From: Polynucleobacter sinensis
Lineage (GTDB): Bacteria; Pseudomonadota; Gammaproteobacteria; Burkholderiales; Burkholderiaceae
Assembly (NCBI RefSeq): GCF_001595985.1
Contig: NZ_LOJJ01000003.1
Coordinates: forward strand, 310,001 to 374,000
DNA length: 64,000 nt
Reading direction: 5' to 3'
The notes under the pieces are model-generated. The model was not told the origin of the DNA. It did no database searches and saw nothing but the letters and a program-made list of their open reading frames with translations. Positions within the stretch are counted from its first letter, which is position 1. Each line of letters starts with the position of its first letter. Positions 45,071 through 55,503 of the stretch are shown here, piece after piece. The translations under genes were made by a program, and so were the position numbers.

Positions 45071-46396
45071 TCAATGCGCCTGGTTGTTTCGATAAGCCAT
45101 TACGCCGGCAACGGTATAGAAGGATCCGAAGATCACAATTCTATCACCCTCACCGGCTTTGGATAGTGCTTTTTGATATGCGGCTGCGGGGTCCGGGAAG
45201 CATTCAATACCGCCATCCTCACCGTTCTTGACCGCCACACCCAACTCTTGGAGCTTAAGGGACAGGTCTTGAGCGCTGGCCGCTCTTGCTGTTGGCAAAT
45301 CCGTACAAAACCAAAAATCGACCGCATTGAGCAAGGGCTTAATCACCCCGGCGATATCCTTGTCAGCCATAGCCCCGAAAATAGCATAGGTGTATGGGTG
45401 AAAACCCATCTTATCCAAGCCCTGGCCAAGAGTGGCAGCCGCATGAGGATTATGAGCAACATCAAGCACCACAGTAGGTTGGCCAGGGAGAACCTGGAAA
45501 CGGCCAGGCAGCTCTACTAAGGCAAAACCATTCCGAATATCCTGAGCGCTTACGGGAAGACGCTGATGAAGAGCCATCAATGCTGCGATAACCGCAGAAG
45601 CATTCAAAATTTGATTGGCGCCACGTAAAGCTGGATACCCCAACCCACTGAAACGCTTCTGGCGCCCCGCCCAACCCCACTGCTGTTTATCGCCTTGAAA
45701 ATTGTAATCACGCCCCTGTAACCATAGATCACAACCTAACTTATCCGCATAATCAATTAAGGATTGTGGTGGCACAGGATCACCGCAAACTGCAATCGCA
45801 CCTGCACGAAAAATCCCCGCTTTTTCCAAGCCAATAGCTTCACGTGTACCACCTAAAAAGTCCGCGTGATCAATATCAATACTGGTCACAATTGCACAAT
45901 CAGCATCTACTATGTTGACTGCGTCTAGGCGCCCACCCATTCCCACCTCTAGAACTACCGCATCTAAATTCGAATTCGAAAATAAATGCATGATTGCTAA
46001 GGTGGTAAATTCAAAATAGGTGAGAGTCGGCGCATCAACTAAGCTCACCCTAGCGTTTTCTACAGCGGTAAAGTGCTCAAGTAAAAGGCCGTCCTTCACC
46101 TCTTCGCCATTGATGCGTGCACGCTCATTAAACGAGATCAGATGGGGTGACATATGGCAGCCGACCTTATAACCAGATGCCAGCAAAATACTTTCTAAGT
46201 AGGCGCAGGTTGAGCCCTTGCCATTGGTTCCAGCTACGGTAATTACTGGGCAGTCAAAATGAAGACCTAGAGCTTCTTTAACTCGAGAAATACGCTCAAG
46301 CCCCATGTCAATGCCGACAGGATGGGCGGTCTCCAGGTAGGCAAGCCAGGCCGAGAGGCTAGAAAAAAGAATGGGGGGTTGGTGTGAGGTACTCAA
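45071..46396 (-). CDS. folC: Dihydrofolate/folylpolyglutamate synthase
   Basis: About 441 residues from the TTG at 46396, 4 bp after the accD stop. The reading frame stays open further upstream inside accD, but those codons are out of frame with the known family. The P-loop is VAGTNGKGST, with SPHLISFNERARING, VLEVGMGGRLDAVN and LDVAHNPHAA following. It adds glutamate to dihydropteroate and to folates. It may be translationally coupled to accD. Confidence 0.93.
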   Translation of the reverse strand: MSTSHQPPILFSSLSAWLAYLETAHPVGIDMGLERISRVKEALGLHFDCPVITVAGTNGKGSTCAYLESILLASGYKVGCHMSPHLISFNERARINGEEVKDGLLLEHFTAVENARVSLVDAPTLTYFEFTTLAIMHLFSNSNLDAVVLEVGMGGRLDAVNIVDADCAIVTSIDIDHADFLGGTREAIGLEKAGIFRAGAIAVCGDPVPPQSLIDYADKLGCDLWLQGRDYNFQGDKQQWGWAGRQKRFSGLGYPALRGANQILNASAVIAALMALHQRLPVSAQDIRNGFALVELPGRFQVLPGQPTVVLDVAHNPHAAATLGQGLDKMGFHPYTYAIFGAMADKDIAGVIKPLLNAVDFWFCTDLPTARAASAQDLSLKLQELGVAVKNGEDGGIECFPDPAAAYQKALSKAGEGDRIVIFGSFYTVAGVMAYRNNQAH

Positions 46397-46400
46397 GCGC

Positions 46401-47288
46401 CTAAACAGCCGCGCCACCCGCAATTGCAGGTTCTGGTAACTGCTGGAGCAGCGCCAATAAACGGGCAATTTCTCCGCGCATTTGACGACGGTCAACAATC
46501 ATGTCAATGCCACCCTTTTGCATCAAGAACTCAGAACGTTGAAAGCCCTCTGGCAATTTTTCGCGAACAGTTTGTTCGATGACGCGGGGTCCCGCAAAGC
46601 CAATTAATGCCTTGGGTTCAGCCATCACCACATCGCCCATAAAAGCGAAGCTGGCGGAGATTCCGCCCATAGTGGGATCGGTTAAAACACTGATATATGG
46701 CAAACCTTTTTTAGAGAGTAAGGTAAGCATCGAATTGGTTTTAGCCATCTGAAACAGTGAGAGCAGGCTCTCCTGCATGCGCGCACCACCAGTAGCAGTA
46801 ATACAAATGAAGGCACACTTCTTAGCTATCGCCTCTTGAACTCCACGGGCAAAACGCTCGCCAACTACCGAACCCATCGAGCCCCCCATATACTGAAACT
46901 CAAAACAGGCAGCTACAACAGGGATACTTTCAATCTTTCCGCCCAACACAATTAGCGCCTCAGATTCGCCAGAGGCATCATTGGCCTCTTTGATACGGTC
47001 AGGATATTTCTTCGAATCTTTAAATTTGAGAGGGTCAGTTGGATAAATATCTGCACCAATCTCATATCGCCCCTTAGGATCTAATAAGCTATCAAGACGC
47101 TGACGAGCGCCGATACGCATATGGTGACTGCATTTAGGGCAAACAGATAAGTTAGCTTCGATATCCGTGCTATACAGAACAGTTTCGCAGCTGGGGCACT
47201 TTACCCATAAGCCCTCAGGAACCGATTTACGGTTCGCAGGATCCGTATGTTGGATTTGTGGGGGTAATAATTTATCAATCCAGCTCAT
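46401..47288 (-). CDS. accD: Acetyl-CoA carboxylase carboxyltransferase subunit beta
   Basis: 295 residues. The N-terminal C4 zinc ribbon is CPSCETVLY plus CPKCSHHMR. The carboxyltransferase core has [15 protein letters not shown] and [11 protein letters not shown]. With AccA it makes malonyl-CoA. It is located between trpA and folC, a conserved betaproteobacterial order. Confidence 0.97.
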   Translation of the reverse strand: MSWIDKLLPPQIQHTDPANRKSVPEGLWVKCPSCETVLYSTDIEANLSVCPKCSHHMRIGARQRLDSLLDPKGRYEIGADIYPTDPLKFKDSKKYPDRIKEANDASGESEALIVLGGKIESIPVVAACFEFQYMGGSMGSVVGERFARGVQEAIAKKCAFICITATGGARMQESLLSLFQMAKTNSMLTLLSKKGLPYISVLTDPTMGGISASFAFMGDVVMAEPKALIGFAGPRVIEQTVREKLPEGFQRSEFLMQKGGIDMIVDRRQMRGEIARLLALLQQLPEPAIAGGAAV

Positions 47289-47310
47289 CAGTTTTCAACT
47301 ATCCAGTGCA

Positions 47311-48108
47311 TTAACTATCTAAAGCGACGCGAATTTCACGTATGAAGTTTTCAAGTGATTGTACCGCTTGACCTGGGGCAGCATCCTCCAAAATGCGAAT
47401 AATTCGACTGCCAATGACGACTGCATCTGCTGTTTTTGACACTGTACGAGCACTTTCAGCATCATTGATGCCAAATCCCACGGCAATCGGGATGGGGGTC
47501 TCCTCACGAATTTTAGGGATGATGCTGGCGACATCCTGAGTATTGAGGTGGGAAGCTCCCGTGACCCCACGCATAGAAACGTAATATATATAACCAGAAG
47601 CTATTTTGGCAGCCTCTTTTATACGTAAAGGTGATGAAGTAGGCGCCAGAAGGAAGATGGGGTCAACGCCCGCAATCCGCATACGAGCAGCAAAGTCCAC
47701 GCATTCCTCTGGAGGGTAATCCACAATCAAAACACCATCCACACCGGCCGCTTTAGCTTCAATTGCAAAGCGCTCTGCCCCCATTTGCTCGACTGGATTG
47801 GCGTAGCCCATTAGCACCACTGGAGTGTTGGCATCATTTTTCCGAAATTCTTTCACCATGTCCAGGCAACCATGCAAGGTGACACCTAAAGCAAGGGCTC
47901 GCTCTGATGAACGCTGAATGACGGGGCCATCTGCCATTGGATCAGAAAAAGGCACTCCAAGCTCAATAATGTTTGCACCACCACGAACCATTGCATGCAT
48001 TAACTCTACTGTTAACTTTGGATCTGGATCACCAGCGGTAATAAAAGGAATGAGGCCCTTCTTGCCAGATGTTTTTAACTCTTGAAAAAGAGTGGTAATT
48101 TTTGACAT
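47311..48108 (-). CDS. trpA: Tryptophan synthase alpha subunit
   Basis: 265 residues. The signature is [15 protein letters not shown], with the catalytic glutamate and aspartate pair (Asp in VDYPPEE). [10 protein letters not shown] and GVTGAS are also typical. It splits indole-3-glycerol phosphate and passes indole to TrpB. It lies 40 bp after trpB. Confidence 0.97.
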   Translation of the reverse strand: MSKITTLFQELKTSGKKGLIPFITAGDPDPKLTVELMHAMVRGGANIIELGVPFSDPMADGPVIQRSSERALALGVTLHGCLDMVKEFRKNDANTPVVLMGYANPVEQMGAERFAIEAKAAGVDGVLIVDYPPEECVDFAARMRIAGVDPIFLLAPTSSPLRIKEAAKIASGYIYYVSMRGVTGASHLNTQDVASIIPKIREETPIPIAVGFGINDAESARTVSKTADAVVIGSRIIRILEDAAPGQAVQSLENFIREIRVALDS

Positions 48109-48148
48109 AACAGTTCGTGATTAATAATTCTGATTTGAATAGTGAAGC

Positions 48149-49342
48149 TTAACCCTCTGATCCGGTTGCTTGCGCTACGGTGTGCATATCTTTATCACCG
48201 CGACCGGATAGGTTCACCAAAATAGTTTGATCTTTTGGAAGTGTTGCAGCCAACTTACAAGCATAAGCAATCGCGTGGGAGGATTCGAGCGCAGGAATAA
48301 TGCCTTCAATGCGACAGCAATCATGGAATGCTTTGAGAGCCTCCTCATCTGTGATTGCAACATACTCTGCACGACCAGAATCTTTTAACCAGGCATGCTC
48401 AGGCCCAACACCTGGATAGTCCATGCCTGCAGAGACAGAGTGCGTCTCAGAAATTTGGCCATTCTCATCCTGCAAAAGATAGGTGCGGTTGCCATGCAAT
48501 ACGCCGGGCTTACCAACACAAAGCGCAGCAGAATGGAGGCCACTGTTCAAACCGTGACCAGCAGCTTCTACACCAATCAATTTGACCTCTGGATAGTCAA
48601 TATAAGGATGGAAGATGCCCATCGCATTTGATCCACCGCCAACACAAGCCAATACGTAGTCCGGCTGACGACCAGTCATTTCAGGCATCTGCACTTTGCA
48701 CTCTTCACCAATAACACTCTGAAAATCCCGTACCATCATCGGGTATGGATGTGGGCCAGCTACCGTTCCAATAATGTAGAAGGTGTTATCAACATTAGTA
48801 ACCCAGTCGCGCATTGCTTCATTTAAAGCATCCTTTAGCGTCTTTGTTCCAGACTCCACAGGAACTACTTTTGCGCCAAGCAGTTTCATACGGAATACAT
48901 TCTGCGCTTGACGAGCAACATCAACTGCACCTTGATAGACAGTGCAATCCAAACCAAATCGAGCGCAAATCGTTGCAGTAGCGACACCATGCTGCCCTGC
49001 TCCCGTCTCAGCAATAATGCGAGGCTTACCCATTCGCTTAGCAAGCATGGCCTGACCGATCACATTATTAATTTTGTGTGCGCCAGTATGGTTTAAGTCT
49101 TCACGCTTGAGATAGATCTGAGCACCGCCAAGCATTTCACTCCAACGCTTGGCATGATAAATTGGTGATGGACGACCAACGAAGTGTTTTAACTCGTAAT
49201 GAAATTCTTCTAAAAACTCTGGGTCATGCTGATACTTTGCATAAGCCTCTTTGAGCTCATCCAAAGCAAACATCAATGTTTCAGAAACAAATACGCCACC
49301 ATAAGGACCGAAGTGCCCTCTTGCATCTGGCTTATCGTACAT
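48149..49342 (-). CDS. trpB: Tryptophan synthase beta subunit
   Basis: 397-residue PLP enzyme joining indole and serine. The PLP lysine is in [14 protein letters not shown], the phosphate-binding loop is [10 protein letters not shown], and [13 protein letters not shown] is present. Neighbouring trpF is upstream by 30 bp. No separate trp leader peptide or attenuator is evident. Confidence 0.97.
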   Translation of the reverse strand: MYDKPDARGHFGPYGGVFVSETLMFALDELKEAYAKYQHDPEFLEEFHYELKHFVGRPSPIYHAKRWSEMLGGAQIYLKREDLNHTGAHKINNVIGQAMLAKRMGKPRIIAETGAGQHGVATATICARFGLDCTVYQGAVDVARQAQNVFRMKLLGAKVVPVESGTKTLKDALNEAMRDWVTNVDNTFYIIGTVAGPHPYPMMVRDFQSVIGEECKVQMPEMTGRQPDYVLACVGGGSNAMGIFHPYIDYPEVKLIGVEAAGHGLNSGLHSAALCVGKPGVLHGNRTYLLQDENGQISETHSVSAGMDYPGVGPEHAWLKDSGRAEYVAITDEEALKAFHDCCRIEGIIPALESSHAIAYACKLAATLPKDQTILVNLSGRGDKDMHTVAQATGSEG

Positions 49343-49372
49343 AGCTACCTCTTTTGATTAGAACTGCAAATA

Positions 49373-50047
49373 TTAGGGTGATGGAGTTGCATCTGCGATG
49401 CGTACTGCCTCAATAAACTGCTTCATCAATACAGGATCTTTAATGCCCTTGCTAATTTCTACGCCACTAGAGACGTCAACTGCGCAAGGATGAAGGCGTG
49501 TAATTGCTTCGCCCACGTTGTGCGCGTTCAATCCACCACTCAAAACGACCCGAGGCGCGTTTGCGCTTATCCATTCTTGCGGAATCCCCTGCCAATCAAA
49601 AGGAACGCCTCCGCCACCATACCCTTCAACCAGGGCATCGAGCAAAAAGGCATTTGCTTGGCTATATTGTATGGAAAAATCGTCATAAGCGAATTGTCCC
49701 CCCACCCTAGCCGCTTTGATCCAGGGCTGACCTTGAGCTAAGCGCTGGCAGACTGCAGGCGGTTCATCCCCATGAAATTGCCACAAAGTGATCGGTGCCA
49801 CAGCTCTGATAGCTTCAAATTGAGCGTCAGATGCATTGACAACAAGTCCAACGGCATCAACCCCGGCAGGAAGCCTAGAAATCAATGAGGCGGCGATATT
49901 GGGGGTTACCGCTCTTGGGCTTGGCGGATAAAAGACAAAGCCCACAGCATCAACTCCGGCCGCTACGGCTGAATCGATATCTGCAGGCGTTCTTAGGCCG
50001 CAGATCTTAATCCGAGTTCGATTTGCAGAGTAGGTAAGTAAGCCCAT
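49373..50047 (-). CDS. trpF: Phosphoribosylanthranilate isomerase
   Basis: 224-residue TIM barrel. The N-terminal KICGLRTPAD holds the catalytic cysteine, and LLDALVEGYGGGGVPFDW with the LSGGLNAHNV phosphate loop and VDVSSGVE end are all typical. It is part of the truA-trpF-trpB-trpA series. Confidence 0.96.
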   Translation of the reverse strand: MGLLTYSANRTRIKICGLRTPADIDSAVAAGVDAVGFVFYPPSPRAVTPNIAASLISRLPAGVDAVGLVVNASDAQFEAIRAVAPITLWQFHGDEPPAVCQRLAQGQPWIKAARVGGQFAYDDFSIQYSQANAFLLDALVEGYGGGGVPFDWQGIPQEWISANAPRVVLSGGLNAHNVGEAITRLHPCAVDVSSGVEISKGIKDPVLMKQFIEAVRIADATPSP

Positions 50048-50090
50048 GATGGAATGATAAGGCTTTAGACCAGATGCAACCTAAGCTTAA

Positions 50091-50915
50091 TCAAAGAAGG
50101 TATTTGGGCAACCATGAATTACCCAGCCAAGGCTGAGGAATATGAAATTCTTCTGGATAGGCAATTTGAGCCAAATACAAGCCAGCAGGTGAAAAAGTGG
50201 GAGCCGCAATACTGCGATCCTTTGCCTCTAAAACCTCGGACATCCACTGAGATGACTGCCTACGAACGCCAATTTGCAGAAAACTTCCCACTAAATTTCG
50301 GACCATATGATGCAAAAATGCATTTCCCTTAATCTTGAAATAGAGCCAGGGCTCATCAGAAAAGATTTCGATGGAATTAATCGTCTTAATAGGTGTCTTA
50401 CTTTGACACTCAGAAGAACGAAATGAGGTGAAATCATGCTCACCGATTAAACATTTCGCAGCAGTCTCCATAGCAGCCACATCAAACCACTGATTTTCAG
50501 GAAGCATCAAATAACCTGCGCGAGATGCAACCATTGGTGAACGGCATGGCCCCGCATGCAATGCATAAATGTAAGTGCGCTCAAAGGCAGAATAACGGGC
50601 ACTGAAATTTTCTGAAACTGGTTGCGCCCAATTAACCACAATCGATTCAGGTAAAAAAGAGTTGACCCCCCTAACCCAAGACCAATTCTCACGTTCTACG
50701 TTCACATCAAAGTGCACCACTTGACCCAAAGCATGAACACCAGCATCTGTTCGGCCTGCAGTAATGACGCGAATAGGATTTGATTTGACTCCATCAATCC
50801 CGACAAAGGCGGTGATAGCGTTCTCTAATTCGTCCTGTATGGTGCTTTGATTAACTTGCGATTGCCACCCAGAATAAGGGGTGCCATCATATTGAAGTCC
50901 TAAGGCAATACGCAT
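50091..50915 (-). CDS. truA: tRNA pseudouridine(38-40) synthase
   Basis: 274 residues. It starts with [19 protein letters not shown]; the catalytic aspartate lies in [25 protein letters not shown] [17 protein letters not shown] is near the C terminus. It modifies the anticodon arm of several tRNAs. It lies 9 bp downstream of the fimV-like gene. Confidence 0.96.
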   Translation of the reverse strand: MRIALGLQYDGTPYSGWQSQVNQSTIQDELENAITAFVGIDGVKSNPIRVITAGRTDAGVHALGQVVHFDVNVERENWSWVRGVNSFLPESIVVNWAQPVSENFSARYSAFERTYIYALHAGPCRSPMVASRAGYLMLPENQWFDVAAMETAAKCLIGEHDFTSFRSSECQSKTPIKTINSIEIFSDEPWLYFKIKGNAFLHHMVRNLVGSFLQIGVRRQSSQWMSEVLEAKDRSIAAPTFSPAGLYLAQIAYPEEFHIPQPWLGNSWLPKYLL

Positions 50916-50924
50916 GAAATTGCC

Positions 50925-52313
50925 TTAATTTCCCCGTTTTGAAAGCTCTGTTAATAAACCCTGAGCTTCAAGCGTTATTACGGGATCAATTGAACCCCCT
51001 GCCTGAATAATCTCTTGCAGTGATTTACGCGCCGCCGAAAAATCCTCAATCGTGATGTAGGCGCGCGCTAAATTTAGCTTAACCCTCAATGCATCGGCTA
51101 ATGGATTAGGCTGAATGCTGTGAACTGTTTGAGATTTTTTGACGGGATTTAAATCAAGATCAATGCCAGCAAATAAGGCTTTCGCACGCTCTGGCATTGC
51201 GGTTTTTTGAGTAGATTCGACTGGATTTGCAGCGTGGGCTGAATAATGCACTCTTGAAAAGTCACGTGTCTCTGAGCGACGAGCATTCTTTGCCAAGAAC
51301 CACAATAAAAGCCCAGTCAGCCCCATTAACAATAAAGTTAAGATGGCCGGGGCGAAGCTACTAAGACCAAGGAAATTAGATTGGACATTTTGGACTGTTG
51401 GCTTGCCTTTAGACTGATCAAGTAGGCGTTGCAAGTCGGCAATATTTTTCTCCAACTCAGCCACTCGAGCACGAGTTTGCTCCAAGGCCTTTTCTTGAGC
51501 AACTAAATCCTCGGCATAGCGTCGCTCCTCAATACTTCCCTCGGCGTTAGAGCCAATTTTTAATCGATCTTTAGCAGGAGCTTCCTCACCACTCTTTCCT
51601 GAAGCAGAATTAGCCAGTGAATTCGCTTTAGATGTATGGTCAGCTTGCCACTGTGCATTTGCCTCAGCTACAAACTGACTGGCTTCTACCGGACTAATGG
51701 AGCGCAATAAAGCTTGGCTTGGTTTATTTAACTGCGCACCAGCATCGAGACGATTGATGCTGCCACTAGCAAACGCATCAGGGTTTGCCTTAAATAAGGC
51801 CATCATAGTTTGATCTAGTGAAGCGCCGTCTAACTGAGGCGCCAATTGCGCCGCTATCTCAGAAAGAGTTTGGCCTGGTTTAACAGAAATTTTCTGCACA
51901 TCACCCAAAAGAAGCGTGTAGACCTTGGTTATGCTGCCAGCAGACCAATTAAGGCTTAATAAAATATCCACAAATGGATCATCAGTAACCGGCAGGGCTT
52001 CAACCGTTTCCACCAATACCATCAACCGATCTTGCTGATTGCGATAGATCATCGCCTGCGGATTGAACTCTAAAACTTTTTTAGATATCCCCAAACGATC
52101 ATAAGAAGCTTTATTTGAAATGCTGGCTTGAAGACTAGCTAGGGCGCCTTGTTCATCAGCGCCTACCTTAATCGGAAACTCTACCCTAAGGAGTTCACCT
52201 GCCTTGGATAAAAGTCTAGGGGGACCAAGCGATATTGCACCAGCAGAAAATGCCCAGCTTAGCCAAAATAAGCAAAGCAGCTTTGTAAGCTGAATTTGGC
52301 TATTACGGAACAT
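50925..52313 (-). CDS. fimV: FimV/HubP-like polar landmark protein, short form
   Basis: 462 residues, about half the length of FimV of Pseudomonas or HubP of Vibrio. A signal peptide (ends FSAGA), the FimV N-terminal domain ISLGPPRLLSKAGELLRVEFP, a LysM-like segment (VQKISVKPGQTLSEIAAQL), a coiled coil (about 270-305) and one transmembrane helix (about 324-345) are in order. A C-terminal TPR-like piece (LNLARAYITIEDFSAARKSLQEII) ends it. The long acidic repeat region of FimV is absent. Its ATG shares one base with the end of asd. Confidence 0.85.
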   Translation of the reverse strand: MFRNSQIQLTKLLCLFWLSWAFSAGAISLGPPRLLSKAGELLRVEFPIKVGADEQGALASLQASISNKASYDRLGISKKVLEFNPQAMIYRNQQDRLMVLVETVEALPVTDDPFVDILLSLNWSAGSITKVYTLLLGDVQKISVKPGQTLSEIAAQLAPQLDGASLDQTMMALFKANPDAFASGSINRLDAGAQLNKPSQALLRSISPVEASQFVAEANAQWQADHTSKANSLANSASGKSGEEAPAKDRLKIGSNAEGSIEERRYAEDLVAQEKALEQTRARVAELEKNIADLQRLLDQSKGKPTVQNVQSNFLGLSSFAPAILTLLLMGLTGLLLWFLAKNARRSETRDFSRVHYSAHAANPVESTQKTAMPERAKALFAGIDLDLNPVKKSQTVHSIQPNPLADALRVKLNLARAYITIEDFSAARKSLQEIIQAGGSIDPVITLEAQGLLTELSKRGN

Positions 52314-53470
52314 TAGTGCTCAAGCAAGATGCGGAGCATGCGACGTAAAGGCTCTGCAGCACCCCACAGGAGTTGATCCCCAACAGTAAATGCAGCGAGA
52401 TACTCGGGCCCCATCGCCATCTTGTGCAGGCGACCAATCGGCACAGTCAAGGTGCCACTCACCGCAGCTGGAGATAAATCACGCTCGGTGGTTTCGCGAT
52501 CATTAGGCACGACTTTCACCCACTGGTTATCGTTAGCCAAAATGGATTCGATCTCTTTTAGTGGAATATCCTTTTTCAACTTTACCGTCAAACCTTGTGA
52601 ATGGCAGCGCATGGCACCAACACGAACACATAATCCATCAATCGGAATGCTTCCTGGAGTTCTAAATGCAGGGCGACCTAAAATCTTATTGAACTCGGCC
52701 CCACCCTTCCACTCTTCTTTTGTCTGGCCATTCTCAACTGGTACGTCAATCCACGGAATTAAGCTACCGGCTAATGGAGTGTTGCGGAAGTTTTTCTTTG
52801 GAAAATCTGGTGAGCGTAAGGTCTCAGTGATTTTGCGATCAATATCCAAAATCCATGAAGATGGATCTGCTAACTCAGTAGCTACACTGTCACGCAATGC
52901 GCCCATCTGTAAGAGTAATTCACGCATATTTTGGGCACCAGCACCAGAAGCGGCCTGATAAGTCATTGCGCTGATCCACTCAACCATATCGGCTTTGACC
53001 AAGCCACCCATAGCCATCATCATCAGGCTGACTGTGCAGTTACTACCAATCCAATTTTTTCCACCTGCGGCCAAAGCCTTATCAATGACGGGACGATTTA
53101 CTGGATCCAAAATGAGGACCGCATCTTCCTTCATGCGCAATGCACTGGCTGCATCAATCCAGTGACCCTGCCATCCTGCACCGCGAAGTTTAGGAAAAAT
53201 ATCGTTGGTGTAATCGCCGCCCTGACAGGTCAAAATAATGTCGCAACGCGACAAAGCCTGAATATCATTGGCATCTTGTAATGCAGTTTCGCTCTTAGCT
53301 ACCTTTTGACCGTTGAGCAATGGCACCTGACCACCAGCTTGGCTTGTACTAAAAAAAACTGGCTCAATCAAATCAAAATCTTTTTCAGCCAACATTCTCT
53401 CCATGAGAACGCTACCGACCATGCCGCGCCAGCCAACTAAGCCTACCAATGGTGTTTTCGTATTTGCCAT
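52313..53470 (-). CDS. asd: Aspartate-semialdehyde dehydrogenase
   Basis: 385 residues from the ATG at 53470; a TTG at 53479 is in frame but adds only three residues. The NADP motif is [15 protein letters not shown], the nucleophilic cysteine is in [11 protein letters not shown], and [11 protein letters not shown] and the [11 protein letters not shown] histidine are present. It belongs to the Gram-negative Asd subtype and feeds lysine, threonine and methionine synthesis. It lies between leuB and fimV. Confidence 0.95.
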   Translation of the reverse strand: MANTKTPLVGLVGWRGMVGSVLMERMLAEKDFDLIEPVFFSTSQAGGQVPLLNGQKVAKSETALQDANDIQALSRCDIILTCQGGDYTNDIFPKLRGAGWQGHWIDAASALRMKEDAVLILDPVNRPVIDKALAAGGKNWIGSNCTVSLMMMAMGGLVKADMVEWISAMTYQAASGAGAQNMRELLLQMGALRDSVATELADPSSWILDIDRKITETLRSPDFPKKNFRNTPLAGSLIPWIDVPVENGQTKEEWKGGAEFNKILGRPAFRTPGSIPIDGLCVRVGAMRCHSQGLTVKLKKDIPLKEIESILANDNQWVKVVPNDRETTERDLSPAAVSGTLTVPIGRLHKMAMGPEYLAAFTVGDQLLWGAAEPLRRMLRILLEH

Positions 53471-53500
53471 GTTGTTCAACTATCTATTTAGTGTGATGTT

Positions 53501-54574
53501 TTATTTAGAGAGTGCTGCGACAACCGCATCACCCATCTCTACGGTTGAAACTTTTTTCGTACCCTCGGTATAAATATCAGCCGTACGTAAACCTTGCGAC
53601 AGTACTTTTTGTACTGCGGCCTCAATCCGATCTGCTTCGGTGGGCATGCCTAATGAGTAGCGCAACATCATTGCGGCAGACAAAATCGTTGCTAAAGGGT
53701 TTGCAATCCCTTTGCCAGCAATATCAGGCGCAGAACCATGACTTGGCTCATACAAGCCTTTATTGTTTTTATCTAAGGATGCCGATGGCAACATGCCGAT
53801 AGAGCCAGTCAGCATTGCAGCTTCATCGGAGAGAATATCGCCAAAAAGATTACCGGTAACAACTACATCGAACGCCTTTGGCGCCTTCACTAACTGCATC
53901 GCAGCATTATCTACATACATGTGTGACAACTCGACATCTGGATAATCCTTTGCAACCCGAATCATGACCTCGCGCCAAAGTTGTGATGTCTCAAGAACAT
54001 TGGCTTTATCAACACTACACACCTTTTTGCCACGCTTACGCGCTGCTTCAAAGGCGACTCTGCCTATGCGCTCCACTTCTGGCTCGCTATAGTGCATCAT
54101 GTCAAAGCCTTCGCGGGCACCTTTAAATAAAGGTAATTCTGAAGTGCGAATGCCACGTGGCTGACCAAAATAGATATCGCCATTCAGTTCGCGAATGATC
54201 AAAATATCGAGACCACCAACAATCTCCGCCTTTAGGCTTGATGCAGCCGTTAATTCGTCGTAACAAATGGCAGGCCTAAAGTTAGCAAATAACTCTAAGT
54301 GCTTTCGCAGGCCCAAGATAGCCTGTTCTGGACGATGTTCACGTGGCAAGGTGTCATACTTCCAGTCACCAACAGCGCCAAACAAGATTGCATCAGCCTT
54401 CTTAGCCAACTCCAAAGTTGCCGGCGGCAAAGGATGGCCCGCCTCATCATAAGCAGCGCCACCTACAGGGGCTATCTCGAGGTCAAATTTAGGGCCTAGC
54501 GCGTTTAATACTTTTACGGCTTCAGCAACGATTTCCGGGCCGATACCATCGCCCGGTAGGACTGCAATTTTCAT
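53501..54574 (-). CDS. leuB: 3-isopropylmalate dehydrogenase
   Basis: 357 residues. It starts with [13 protein letters not shown]; the NAD and metal-binding regions are in [17 protein letters not shown] and [15 protein letters not shown]. It catalyses the third step of leucine synthesis. It lies after leuC, a lipoprotein gene and leuD on the same strand, with a 23-bp gap from leuD. Confidence 0.97.
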   Translation of the reverse strand: MKIAVLPGDGIGPEIVAEAVKVLNALGPKFDLEIAPVGGAAYDEAGHPLPPATLELAKKADAILFGAVGDWKYDTLPREHRPEQAILGLRKHLELFANFRPAICYDELTAASSLKAEIVGGLDILIIRELNGDIYFGQPRGIRTSELPLFKGAREGFDMMHYSEPEVERIGRVAFEAARKRGKKVCSVDKANVLETSQLWREVMIRVAKDYPDVELSHMYVDNAAMQLVKAPKAFDVVVTGNLFGDILSDEAAMLTGSIGMLPSASLDKNNKGLYEPSHGSAPDIAGKGIANPLATILSAAMMLRYSLGMPTEADRIEAAVQKVLSQGLRTADIYTEGTKKVSTVEMGDAVVAALSK

Positions 54575-54597
54575 GAAAGGCCTTTAACTCTATAAAA

Positions 54598-55245
54598 CTA
54601 CGGCAGTTGTGTCGCAAGCCAAGGCATCTTTAGGATGCGCTCAGCCTCATAAGCCTTGATTTTATCTGCATGTTGCAGGGTTAAGCCAATATCGTCTAAA
54701 CCATTGATAAGGCAATGCTTCCTGAAAGGAGCGACATCAAAGCTGTAAGCCTTGCCATCCGGGGTAATAACTTGCTGAGCCTCTAGATCGATCGTGAGCT
54801 GGTAACCATTAAATGCAAGGGTTTCATTAAATAAATGATCTACCTGAATTTCAGACAGCACAATCGGCAAAAGTCCGTTTTTGAAGCAATTATTGTAGAA
54901 AATATCGGCAAAACTAGGGGCAATCACGGCTCTGAAGCCGAATTGATCCAAAGCCCAAGGGGCATGCTCACGCGAGCTGCCACAACCAAAGTTTTTACGA
55001 GCCAACAAAATGCCTGCACCTTTATAGCGCGGTTGATTCAATACAAAATCCGGATTTACTGGGCGGGTACTGCAGTCTTGGCCAGGTTCACCGTGATCGA
55101 GGTAGCGCCATTCGTCAAATAGGTTTTGGCCAAAACCTGTTTTCTTAATAGATTTTAAAAATTGCTTTGGAATGATGGCATCGGTATCGACGTTCTCGCG
55201 ATTAAGCGGGGCTACCAAACCTTTGTAAACCGTAAATTTTTCCAT
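54598..55245 (-). CDS. leuD: 3-isopropylmalate dehydratase small subunit
   Basis: 215 residues of the aconitase swivel domain. [17 protein letters not shown] near the N terminus and [15 protein letters not shown] are typical. It works with LeuC. A small lipoprotein gene separates it from leuC. Confidence 0.97.
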   Translation of the reverse strand: MEKFTVYKGLVAPLNRENVDTDAIIPKQFLKSIKKTGFGQNLFDEWRYLDHGEPGQDCSTRPVNPDFVLNQPRYKGAGILLARKNFGCGSSREHAPWALDQFGFRAVIAPSFADIFYNNCFKNGLLPIVLSEIQVDHLFNETLAFNGYQLTIDLEAQQVITPDGKAYSFDVAPFRKHCLINGLDDIGLTLQHADKIKAYEAERILKMPWLATQLP

Positions 55246-55287
55246 GTTGTCTTTGACTTGATCCGACTATGAACTGCGTTGTTGCAC

Positions 55288-55494
55288 TTATTTCACTGGA
55301 GTAACAATAACGTCCTTACCCTTGGTCTGGGACTGATTATTGTTACTTGTATTGCTACCGCCCATGGAGTTACCCATCGTTTGCATATCTTTGCCAAGAC
55401 CTTCCATCATGTTGCTGCAGGCCGATAGAACTACACCAGCAATTGCTACGATAGTTAATTTTTTAATCATCGACATTGATGTGAATTTAGACAC
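55288..55494 (-). CDS. Entericidin-like small lipoprotein
   Basis: Up to 68 residues. The start is either GTG at 55494, which has AAGGG 8 nt upstream overlapping the leuC stop, or the ATGs at 55476 or 55470. The lipoprotein signal KKLTIVAIAGVVLSAC is followed by SNMMEGLGKDMQTMG, close to the entericidin ACNTMEGAGKD pattern. The C-terminal third is Asn/Gln/Ser-rich. It lies in the leuCD operon between leuC and leuD, so expression should follow leucine synthesis. No adjacent toxin/antitoxin partner is present. Confidence 0.82.
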   Translation of the reverse strand: MSKFTSMSMIKKLTIVAIAGVVLSACSNMMEGLGKDMQTMGNSMGGSNTSNNNQSQTKGKDVIVTPVK

Positions 55495-55503
55495 GGTATA
55501 CCC

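Noticed and set aside
46397..46498. Extended N terminus of folC inside accD
   Set aside because: The open frame continues upstream but those residues do not resemble FolC, and a TTG 4 bp after the accD stop gives the expected protein length.
49343..49372. trp attenuator or leader peptide before trpB
   Set aside because: Only 30 bp separate trpF and trpB; there is no tryptophan-rich short frame and no alternative hairpins.
52422..52958. 178-codon open frame opposite asd
   Set aside because: asd is intact and well conserved on the other strand; the antisense frame has no recognisable motif and no credible start signal.
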